A stretch of 64,000 nt of DNA from Peptoniphilus raoultii (GTDB lineage: Bacteria; Bacillota; Clostridia; Tissierellales; Peptoniphilaceae): the NCBI RefSeq assembly GCF_900099555.1, contig NZ_FMWM01000002.1, positions 248,001 to 312,000 of the forward strand, in the 5' to 3' direction. This document shows, in pieces, positions 36,692 through 42,411 of this stretch (position 1 is its first letter; every line of letters begins with the position of its first letter). The notes below the pieces were generated by a model. It ran no database searches. It was not told the DNA's origin and worked only from the letters and a program-made list of their open reading frames with translations. Position numbers and translations under genes: made by a program.

Positions 36692-37879
36692 ATGAAGATT
36701 TTAGAAGAAATAGAAAACGAAAAAGTTGAATGGAAAAAACTTTGGGAGCTTACTATTTGGGATAAAAAATTTAGTGGAGTTGAAAAATTTAAACAAAGGG
36801 AAATTAAAAAATATCATTATTTTTTATCTGGAAAATTAAAAGAGTTTATAGATGCAAACGGAACTATAAAAATTTTAACGACTTATAAAAGCGACCTTTA
36901 TGCAGATAGAAATAAGATTAAGGACTATATAAGTTGTGGAGAAGTGGTTTGTATACCCAGTGGTGGAAATCCAATAGTTCAATACTATAAAGGTGAATTT
37001 ATAACAGCTGACAATAGAATTGCGACATCTATAAATACAAAAATACTTAGTAATAAATTTTTATATTATTACTTATTGAATAAAATAGATCTTATAACAA
37101 GTTTTTATAGAGGAGCAGGTATTAAGCATCCAGATATGACAAAAATTTTGAATATTAATATTCCATTGCCTTCAATTGAAACTCAAGAAAAAATTGTAGA
37201 AATACTTGACAAATTTACATCTTATGTTACTGAATTACAGATTGAACTACAGAATGAATCGCAAGCTAGACAAAAGCAATATGAATATTATAGGAACATG
37301 CTTTTAAGTGAAGATTTATTTTTTAAATCCAATAAGTTTTTAAAAGAAACAAACTTGGAAGAACTTTGTAATATTTCAGCAGGGGGAGATGTTCCTAAAA
37401 ATAATTTTACCTTAGAAAAAAATGATTCCTATAATATTCCTATAATAAGCAATGGTATAGGTGAAAATGCCTTTTATGGTTATACAAATGAAGCAAAAAT
37501 TACAGGACCTGCTGTAACAATTTCTGCAAGAGGAACTATAGGAAATGCTGAATATCGAGACTATTCATTCTACCCTATAATTAGACTTATTTCTTTGACA
37601 CCGAAAAATAATAATGAATGCAATCCAAAATATTTGTATTATTTTATGAAGAAAAGGAAATATAATTTGCCACCTAGTGGGATTCAGCAACTAACAATCC
37701 CAATGATTAAAAAAATTGAAATTAAGCTACCAAGTTTTGATTTACAAGTAAAAATTGTAGAAATATTAGATAAATTTGAAGAATTTGTAAATGAAATAGA
37801 GGGACTTTTGCCTCAAGAAATAGAGCAAAGACAAAAACAATATGAATATTATTGTGAAAGGCTTTTAACTTTTAAATAA
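36692..37879 (+). CDS. hsdS: Solitary type I restriction-modification specificity subunit (HsdS)
   Basis: A 395-aa HsdS with two target-recognition domains, each followed by the conserved helix: PLPSIETQEKIVEILDKF (about 158-175) and LPSFDLQVKIVEILDKF (about 345-361). HsdS gives type I methylases their sequence specificity. No hsdM or hsdR is in the window, so it must work with subunits encoded elsewhere or be non-functional alone. The helices are encoded by near-identical direct DNA repeats 561 bp apart (37190-37216 with 37751-37777; 37268-37291 with 37829-37852), which would allow domain exchange. AGAGGA precedes the start. Confidence 0.88.
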   Translation: MKILEEIENEKVEWKKLWELTIWDKKFSGVEKFKQREIKKYHYFLSGKLKEFIDANGTIKILTTYKSDLYADRNKIKDYISCGEVVCIPSGGNPIVQYYKGEFITADNRIATSINTKILSNKFLYYYLLNKIDLITSFYRGAGIKHPDMTKILNINIPLPSIETQEKIVEILDKFTSYVTELQIELQNESQARQKQYEYYRNMLLSEDLFFKSNKFLKETNLEELCNISAGGDVPKNNFTLEKNDSYNIPIISNGIGENAFYGYTNEAKITGPAVTISARGTIGNAEYRDYSFYPIIRLISLTPKNNNECNPKYLYYFMKKRKYNLPPSGIQQLTIPMIKKIEIKLPSFDLQVKIVEILDKFEEFVNEIEGLLPQEIEQRQKQYEYYCERLLTFK

Positions 37880-37884
37880 TAAAA

Positions 37885-38102
37885 AAGCAGGGCTGTCTTT
37901 AGTGAGCAAAGCGAACGTAAGGCTGCCCTGCTTAAAAAAGGAAAAGAAAAGATAATAAAATAAAAAAATAACGATGAGGACAGCCTTACACTACGTTAAA
38001 GACAGCCCTCCCTAAATTAAAAAGGGGGACAGCCTTAGGCTACACTAAAAACAGTCCTCCCAAAACGGGCGGCTTATTTGTAAAAGAAACAAAAGGCTGC
38101 CC
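37885..38102. repeat. Cluster of four related hairpin units between hsdS and the monooxygenase gene
   Basis: Unit 1 (37885-37933) is an inverted repeat with AAGCAGGGC ends. Units 2 (37978-38012) and 3 (38027-38061) are 35-bp direct repeats sharing 29 of 35 bases, beginning GGACAGCCTTA and ending CCTCCC. Unit 1 resembles unit 2 in reverse complement. A fourth hairpin spans 38067-38102 (GGGCGGCTT / AAGGCTGCCC). All share the GGCTG/CAGCC core. The outer ones may act as terminators for the convergent genes. Confidence 0.65.
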
Positions 38103-38108
38103 TAAATT

Positions 38109-38396
38109 TTATTTTATTTTTTCTTCATATCTCACAAGGTCAAAATTTTCTTTACAAAGTTCTTTCATTGCAGGTACTATTCTTAAAAAGTGCTCGCTTT
38201 TGCTGTGGACCTTTTGATCTTCTAAGCTTTCCCATTCTTCATTAATTATAACTGTATATTCATCATCAAAATCCCTATAGAGTTCATAAGAAATGCAGCC
38301 CTTTTCTTTTTGAGATTTATCTCTTAATTCCTTTAATAAAACAAGCCCCTTGTCATAGTCTTCTCTTTTTAAAATCTTTTTAGTAAAAAATTTCAT
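38109..38396 (-). CDS. Antibiotic-biosynthesis-monooxygenase (ABM) domain protein, YgiN-like
   Basis: A 95-aa single-domain protein of the dimeric alpha-beta-barrel ABM fold: LRDKSQKEKGCISYELYRD, IINEEWESLEDQKVHSKSEHF. Members act on quinols or haem without added cofactors, but many have no known function. GGTGGGGTGA precedes the start. The gene is alone, downstream of the Na/Pi cotransporter gene. Confidence 0.8.
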   Translation of the reverse strand: MKFFTKKILKREDYDKGLVLLKELRDKSQKEKGCISYELYRDFDDEYTVIINEEWESLEDQKVHSKSEHFLRIVPAMKELCKENFDLVRYEEKIK

Positions 38397-38458
38397 AAAA
38401 TCACCCCACCTTTAATTTATCATAAGAATAAGGGTGGGGCAAGATTTAAGAAATTTAA

Positions 38459-40060
38459 TTAATCATAGGAAAGTCTAATTGCATTTGAAAGATAGGATGC
38501 AATCCTTTCAAAGGCTGTGAGCATTTTTTCATATACAAGGCCACTTTCGGGGTTACAAATCCCTTCTTTCATTCTATCCATATGTGAATTTCTAATAACT
38601 TCAACGTCTTTTTGAACTCTTTCAAGGCCTTTTTTCATTTCGATATCTGTTTCATGTTTAGTTAAATCTTCACTAAGGACCCTAAAAATATCTTCAATGT
38701 GTGTCCTAATAAGTTTTAATTCATCATCTGTAATAGGTGTAAATTCAAGGATTTCATCATCCATAAGTTTCGCCTCTTCTGCAATGTTTTTGCAGTGGTC
38801 GCCCACTCTTTCAAGGTCACGAACAACACGTAAATATCCAGCAAAGACATTTGAAGTCATCTCATCCATTTCCTTGCCAAGGCCTGTAATTATATATCTT
38901 GTTATTTCTTTATTAAGTAAATTTATAACTTCTTCCCTTTGGTATATGTGTTCATATTTTTCGTCATCAAAATTGCCAATTATGCTGAAAGTTGCCATAA
39001 AATTATCATTGCAGATTCTAAACATTCTGTTTATTTCTGCCTTAATATCTGTAAGCATAAGGGTCGGTTCTTTTTTTACTTCAGGATTAATATATTGAAG
39101 GCTCATTTCATCATAAGCTTTGTCACGACCCACAATTACAAGTTTTGATAGGTCGGCAAGTTTTCTTGAGAAAGGTAGTAATATAATTGTTGTGCCAATA
39201 TTAAAAATTGTGTGAAGATTGGCAACTTGTGCTGCTGGCAAAGTTCTTGAAAAATGTATTACAATTTTTTCGATAGGAATAAATAGTGATAGGACTACGA
39301 AGATAATTGTTCCTATAAGATTAAATAAAACGTGAACGACAGCTGTTCTCTGTGCATTTTTTGAAGTGCCTATGGCGGATAAAACTGATGTTATACAAGT
39401 ACCAATATTAAATCCGCATACGATGAACATGGAAGATGATAGAGGAATAAGTCCTTGATTGGCTATAGCTTGCAAAATACCAACAGAAGCTGATGAAGAC
39501 TGAATTATAGCTGTGATGCCAGTCCCAACAAGAACACCTAAAATTGGGTTTGAAAATTTTGTCATAAGACTTATGAAATCCGGATTATTTTGAAGGGGTG
39601 CCATAGATTCTGACATAAAGCCCATACCCATAAATAAAAATCCAAGTCCTATAACAACTTGTCCAAAATATTTTTTAACTTTTTTCTTAGAAAATGTAAA
39701 TAAAACAAAACCTATAAAGGCAATTAAAGGTGCCATGGATGTTATATTTAGGGCTACTAATTGACCAGTAATTGTTGTACCAATATTTGCACCCATAATA
39801 ATTCCCACGGCCTGGTAAATATTCATGACTCCGGCATTTACAAATCCCACAACCATAACAGTCGTTGCGGAAGAAGACTGAATTATTGCAGTTACAACTG
39901 TACCCACAAGAATAGCCTTAAAAAGATTTGAAGTCATAGTCTCAATTATTATTCTTAATCTCGTTCCTGCTACCAGTTCAAGCCCCTTGCTCATCAGCTC
40001 CATCCCATATAAAAATAGGGCGAGTCCTCCCAAAAGACCGATAAAATAAGATGTTTCCAT
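38459..40060 (-). CDS. Na/Pi-cotransporter family protein with C-terminal PhoU-like domain
   Basis: A 533-aa protein. Residues 1 to about 310 hold two inverted Na/Pi_cotrans repeats, each with the QSSSATT/QSSSASV signature (about residues 60 and 185), and eight or so hydrophobic helices. Residues 345-533 form a PhoU-like helical bundle. It is expected to move phosphate with Na+. The ATG at 40060 with GGAGGAG just upstream is preferred to a GTG at 40072. It is the last host gene before the prophage. Confidence 0.9.
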   Translation of the reverse strand: METSYFIGLLGGLALFLYGMELMSKGLELVAGTRLRIIIETMTSNLFKAILVGTVVTAIIQSSSATTVMVVGFVNAGVMNIYQAVGIIMGANIGTTITGQLVALNITSMAPLIAFIGFVLFTFSKKKVKKYFGQVVIGLGFLFMGMGFMSESMAPLQNNPDFISLMTKFSNPILGVLVGTGITAIIQSSSASVGILQAIANQGLIPLSSSMFIVCGFNIGTCITSVLSAIGTSKNAQRTAVVHVLFNLIGTIIFVVLSLFIPIEKIVIHFSRTLPAAQVANLHTIFNIGTTIILLPFSRKLADLSKLVIVGRDKAYDEMSLQYINPEVKKEPTLMLTDIKAEINRMFRICNDNFMATFSIIGNFDDEKYEHIYQREEVINLLNKEITRYIITGLGKEMDEMTSNVFAGYLRVVRDLERVGDHCKNIAEEAKLMDDEILEFTPITDDELKLIRTHIEDIFRVLSEDLTKHETDIEMKKGLERVQKDVEVIRNSHMDRMKEGICNPESGLVYEKMLTAFERIASYLSNAIRLSYD

Positions 40061-40123
40061 TATCTCCTCCACATAATTTATATATTAATTTTTTAAATTT
40101 AATTTTTTAATAATATAGTCTAT

Positions 40124-40152
40124 ATATTAGAGCATTTAGCCATAAATATCAA
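40124..40152 (-). promoter_or_regulatory. Probable promoter of the Na/Pi cotransporter gene
   Basis: On the minus strand TTGATA (40147-40152), 17 bp, TAATAT (40124-40129). It marks the host side of the prophage boundary. Confidence 0.45.
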
Positions 40153-40198
40153 TGTTTTTAAAAATTAAAAATCCAAATAATATCAAAAAATACTATTT

Positions 40199-40229
40199 AT
40201 TTTTGACGATTTTTGACGAGATTTGACCG
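40199..40229. repeat. Three tandem copies of a TTTTTGACGA-like unit near the prophage end
   Basis: Three consecutive 10-bp units read ATTTTTGACG, ATTTTTGACG and AGATTTGACC. Tandem short repeats beside a prophage end could be integrase arm-type sites; this is inference from position. Confidence 0.4.
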
Positions 40230-40266
40230 AGTAACACTGGGAGAGTAAATTACATAATAAAATACC

Positions 40267-40283
40267 CTGCTTGATGCAGGGCT
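40267..40283 (-). terminator. Terminator-like hairpin inside the AP2 fragment frame
   Basis: CCCTGC (40267-40272) pairs with GCAGGG (40278-40283), loop TTGAT; on the minus strand TATTTTATT follows. Confidence 0.6.
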
Positions 40284-40482
40284 TATTTAATCTTAAAATT
40301 TTATCTTTATATTTTTCTAAAATCGGTTTAAAATATTTTTCTTCAGCTTCTTTTCTTGCCTTTGCTGCTTCTTCTAAAGTCTTATACAAGCCTAAATGTT
40401 TTTGGTTACCACCTAGGTTGATATAAGCTCTGTACTTTTTCAACCTTTTTATCAGTTTTTGATATACCTTTTTTAAATTTTT

Positions 40483-40680
40483 TTAATTATTTTTTAAAAA
40501 TTTTTCTCTATCTTTTAACCATGATTTAATTTCTTCTAAATCTTCCAATGTTGCGTAATTATTTATATATTTTTTACACCCACTCTTAGTTCTACTTTTA
40601 TCCTTTTTCTCCTTATTAGCGGCGTCCCATTTTCTTGATGCTCTTTTCTGGGCATCTGACACTGAATTTTTTGAGTTCAT
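40483..40680 (-). CDS. Small basic phage protein, paralogue of the gene at 41008
   Basis: A 65-aa lysine-rich protein with no recognised domain family. The pattern ASRKWDAANKEKKDKSRTKS...CKKYINNYATLEDLEEIKSWLKDRE aligns along its whole length with the product at 41008-41196: a basic N-terminal helix, a Cys in a conserved position, then an acidic-basic amphipathic C-terminal helix. Similar small proteins are common near the ends of Firmicutes prophages, by recollection. AAGGAG precedes the start. DNA or RNA binding is a guess from charge. Confidence 0.7.
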   Translation of the reverse strand: MNSKNSVSDAQKRASRKWDAANKEKKDKSRTKSGCKKYINNYATLEDLEEIKSWLKDREKFLKNN

Positions 40681-40779
40681 TTTACCACTCCTTGTTTTTT
40701 TCTTGCTCCAATGATAAAATATTTTATAAGAAAGAGGGGAGCAAGTCCCTCCATCTTATATTTTGTGTGTGCCTAGCGA

Positions 40780-40920
40780 TTATTCGTTAGGCTTTTTTTC
40801 TGCTTCTTTAATTATTTTTTCTATAACTGTTTTTGCTTCTTCTGTCTTATCTGCATTTAGCAAAGCTTGTAAAGAGTATAAAACAGTTAATAATTCTAAT
40901 CTCGTCATTTCTTCTTGCAT
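40780..40920 (-). CDS. 46-aa phage microprotein with its own promoter
   Basis: An open frame of 47 codons including the stop, starting at 40920 behind a strong GGGAGGAG site. The product (MQEEMTRLELLTVLYSLQAL, then a Lys/Glu-rich amphipathic helix) is predicted to be all helix and soluble. A near-consensus promoter lies at 40973-41001, followed by a GTTAAG/CTTAAC hairpin in the leader. No family is recognised. The stop codon is in a hairpin GCCTAACGA/TCGCTAGGC with one mismatch. Confidence 0.65.
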   Translation of the reverse strand: MQEEMTRLELLTVLYSLQALLNADKTEEAKTVIEKIIKEAEKKPNE

Positions 40921-40972
40921 TTTACTCCTCCCTCTTGCTCTAACTCGTTAAGTCTTCCTTAACTGTACCTTT

Positions 40973-41001
40973 ATTATACTACGGGCATATATAAAAGTCA
41001 A
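40973..41001 (-). promoter_or_regulatory. Near-consensus promoter of the 46-aa gene
   Basis: On the minus strand TTGACT (40996-41001), 17 bp, TATAAT (40973-40978). The upstream flank GTGTTGACTTTTATA is almost the same as that of the promoter at 41549-41577. Confidence 0.8.
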
Positions 41002-41007
41002 CACTTT

Positions 41008-41196
41008 TTAAAGTTTTTTAAAGTTTTTTTCTTTTTCTTTTATCCACTCTTTAACCTCTTCTAAATCATCAAGTTTCGCAAAATCTCTTATATATCTTTT
41101 GCAAGCACTTTTAGCTACATAAATTTTTCTTCTCTCTTTGTTTTCAGCGTTCCACTTATCTCTTGCTTTTTCTTGAGGTGTTTTTTCAGTTTTCAT
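41008..41196 (-). CDS. Small basic phage protein, paralogue of the gene at 40483
   Basis: A 62-aa lysine-rich protein aligning with the 40483-40680 product (ARDKWNAENKERRK...SACKRYIRDFAKLDDLEEVKEWIKEKEK). The shared Cys-Lys-(K/R)-Tyr-Ile and Leu-Glu-Glu-(I/V)-Lys positions point to a duplication. AAAGGA precedes the start, which lies within the 3' end of a putative two-helix peptide gene (11-bp overlap). Function unknown. Confidence 0.7.
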   Translation of the reverse strand: MKTEKTPQEKARDKWNAENKERRKIYVAKSACKRYIRDFAKLDDLEEVKEWIKEKEKNFKKL

Positions 41197-41344
41197 TTTT
41201 TCCTTTCTTAATTTTAACTATTAAAAGTAAACATAAAACAATAACTAATACATTGCTAATTACTCCAAAATTTTTAAAAATACTTATCACATTTATCGCA
41301 GTGATTACACTTAATAAAATTATATTCGCATCTATTTTTTTCAT
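41186..41344 (-). CDS. Putative 52-aa membrane peptide
   Basis: A 52-codon frame encoding two hydrophobic stretches (about residues 7-21 and 27-45, ending LVIVLCLLLIVKIKKGKN). The basic C-terminus suggests an inside-facing tail. Its 3' end overlaps the start of the next gene by 11 bp, which favours real translation, but the ribosome binding site is weak (TTGAGTC). No family recognised; small phage membrane peptides include holins, superinfection-exclusion factors and toxins. Confidence 0.45.
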   Translation of the reverse strand: MKKIDANIILLSVITAINVISIFKNFGVISNVLVIVLCLLLIVKIKKGKNEN

Positions 41345-41386
41345 TTTGACTCAATGAGCATTTTATAATATAATACCCTTAAAGGG

Positions 41387-41407
41387 AGAGAGGGAATTTC
41401 CCTCTCT
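41387..41407. terminator. Stem-loop after the 41416 peptide
   Basis: AGAGAGGGAA (41387-41396) pairs with TTCCCTCTCT (41398-41407). The stem is strong; the T-run is poor on both strands. Confidence 0.5.
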
Positions 41408-41415
41408 TTGAGTTA

Positions 41416-41529
41416 CTATTTTAATGCTTCTTTTATCAATCCGATAATGCCGATTAACAGATTTAGTAAAAGTATTATTAATTCTAGTAGCTCTTTTTTA
41501 TTACCCTTTTTAGGTTTCTTCTTGCTCGT
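41416..41529 (-). CDS. Putative 37-aa hydrophobic peptide with an ACG start position
   Basis: After an AGGAGGTG ribosome binding site (optimal spacing), a frame of 37 codons begins at an ACG triplet and encodes a Lys-rich head (SKKKPKKGNKKE) and one hydrophobic helix (LLELIILLLNLLIGIIGLI) ending KEALK. There is no ATG, GTG or TTG in frame between the previous stop and the helix. The overlapping GTG frame gives only 17 residues. The shape is like type I toxins or small holin-like peptides, which is inference. A consensus promoter with a palindromic operator drives it. Either ACG is used weakly or an ATG was lost by mutation. Confidence 0.4.
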   Translation of the reverse strand, partial: TSKKKPKKGNKKELLELIILLLNLLIGIIGLIKEALK

Positions 41530-41548
41530 TTCCTCACCTCCTGACTAT

Positions 41549-41577
41549 ATTATATACGTTATAACGTATAAAGTCAA
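41549..41577 (-). promoter_or_regulatory. Near-consensus promoter overlapped by a perfect 18-bp palindrome
   Basis: On the minus strand TTGACT (41572-41577), 17 bp, TATAAT (41549-41554). The spacer and part of the -10 are the perfect palindrome TATACGTTATAACGTATA (41553-41570), placed where a bound repressor would block RNA polymerase. Confidence 0.8.
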
Positions 41578-41674
41578 CACTTTTTTAAAAAATTTTTTTT
41601 AATTATTTTTGATGATATACTTAACTTGTATATGTCAAAGTATGTATTGCATTAACACCCATGTACAAATTCTT

Positions 41675-41703
41675 AGAGAGTGCTATAATGGCACTCTCTT
41701 TTT
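41675..41703 (+). terminator. Plus-strand intrinsic terminator with no recognised gene upstream
   Basis: AGAGAGTGC (41675-41683) pairs with GCACTCTCT (41691-41699), followed by TTTTT on the plus strand only. No plus-strand gene lies in 41590-41675, so it may end a small RNA. The stretch 41580-41670 is A/T-rich. Confidence 0.7.
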
Positions 41704-41718
41704 ATTTGCACTAAAAAA

Positions 41719-41742
41719 AGCCTGAAGATTTCTCTCCAGGCT
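41719..41742 (-). terminator. Terminator at the end of the phage late operon
   Basis: A 10-bp stem (41719-41728 with 41733-41742, core AGCCTG/CAGGCT), 4-nt loop, and a seven-T run on the minus strand, 58 bp after the holin gene. Confidence 0.9.
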
Positions 41743-41799
41743 AATTTATCCTAAAAAGTATTAAAAACTAAATTTTACATAAGTTTCAATCGTACTATA

Positions 41800-42039
41800 T
41801 TAATCTTCTTTGTAGTCTTCGGTGTTGATTATATTTGTGACATCAGTTGGTTTGCTATCTGCTATGCCCTCTGAAAGCATATAGATACATAGACCACCTA
41901 TAGCTGATACTAAAGCAACTACTCTTTCTGTTGTTTCAGGTGCAGCATTTGTAAATGCAATTAAAGCAATTACAACTGCACTGATGCAAGCCCAGAATTT
42001 TCTACTACCTAACTTTCTCAACAAATCTTCCTTTTTCAT
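41800..42039 (-). CDS. Phage holin
   Basis: A 79-aa membrane protein with two hydrophobic segments: KFWACISAVVIALIAFTNA (about residues 14-32) and VVALVSAIGGLCIYMLSEGI (about 40-59), and a charged C-terminus. Size, topology and position after the endolysin fit a holin that releases it across the membrane. GAAAGGAG precedes the start. Confidence 0.8.
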   Translation of the reverse strand: MKKEDLLRKLGSRKFWACISAVVIALIAFTNAAPETTERVVALVSAIGGLCIYMLSEGIADSKPTDVTNIINTEDYKED

Positions 42040-42062
42040 TCTTCAACTCCTTTCAAATCATG

Positions 42063-42109
42063 GCAAATGCAGGCTTTCAAGAGTTTCGCTCCAGATTGCC
42101 CGTATTTGC
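42063..42109. other. Long stem-loop between the 89-aa gene and the holin gene
   Basis: A 12-position stem with one mismatch (42063-42074 with 42098-42109, ends GCAAAT/ATTTGC) lies 23 bp before the holin start. It is not followed by a T-run and may affect holin mRNA processing or translation. Confidence 0.5.
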
Positions 42110-42141
42110 GTTTTTATTTTTAATTGATACCTTTATATGCC

Positions 42142-42411
42142 TTAATTTACAGCTTTACGCTCTTTTTTGCTTGGGTTAAAGTATCTCAACTTTTTATCCA
42201 AACTTTTAAATTCTTCCTCTGTCAAAAGTCTTTTCATAGCGACTTTATACTCTGGACAGTAAGGATATTTCCAGGCATCAATTAAATTTCTTACTTTAAC
42301 TGCATCTTTTTTTGTCTTAAGGTGAGCGTGTTGCTCGTACTCCCCGTCAACTCTTACAAGCAGCCAAGGTCTTTCGTCGCACCTTGGCTTAAATTTTATA
42401 CTTAGCTTCAC
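42142..42411 (-). CDS. Small phage protein of unknown function
   Basis: An 89-aa basic protein (pattern KFKPRCDERPWLLVRVDGEY, KTKKDAVKVRNLID). It begins at a GTG that overlaps the endolysin stop (GTGA), so its translation is coupled to the endolysin. The beta-strand start followed by helices recalls small phage DNA-binding proteins, but no family is recognised. It sits between endolysin and holin. Confidence 0.6.
   Translation of the reverse strand: MKLSIKFKPRCDERPWLLVRVDGEYEQHAHLKTKKDAVKVRNLIDAWKYPYCPEYKVAMKRLLTEEEFKSLDKKLRYFNPSKKERKAVN

Larger units (their letters stand above)
40183..40443 (-). pseudogene. Fragment of an AP2-domain (HNH-associated) protein
   Basis: Residues 1-42 of this frame (YRAYINLGGNQKHLGLYKTL, then EEAAKARKEAEEKYF) match the AP2 DNA-binding domain found in phage HNH endonucleases. 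The HNH part is missing, the only start is a TTG, and the frame continues past a terminator hairpin (40267-40283) into non-coding sequence, so the last 35 or so residues are not real. It looks like the decayed 3' remnant of a homing endonuclease at the end of the prophage. Confidence 0.55.

Noticed and set aside
37885-38102. CRISPR array
   Set aside because: Units are palindromic, differ in length and orientation, and have no regular spacers or cas genes.
40100-40260. tRNA gene as prophage attachment site
   Set aside because: No cloverleaf-like sequence or T-loop motif is present; the site is between a protein gene promoter and phage sequence.
40763-40951. Plus-strand hydrophobic frame
   Set aside because: It is the complement of the 46-codon minus-strand gene that has a promoter and ribosome binding site.
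41484-41537. 17-codon GTG frame (basic peptide) after the operator promoter
   Set aside because: Very short, and the frame has no features apart from an Arg/Lys composition; the overlapping hydrophobic frame is more protein-like.
41416-41703. Classical Fst/par type I toxin-antitoxin pair
   Set aside because: Fst systems have convergent toxin and antitoxin RNAs sharing a bidirectional terminator; here the possible RNA would be divergent and no complementary repeats were seen.
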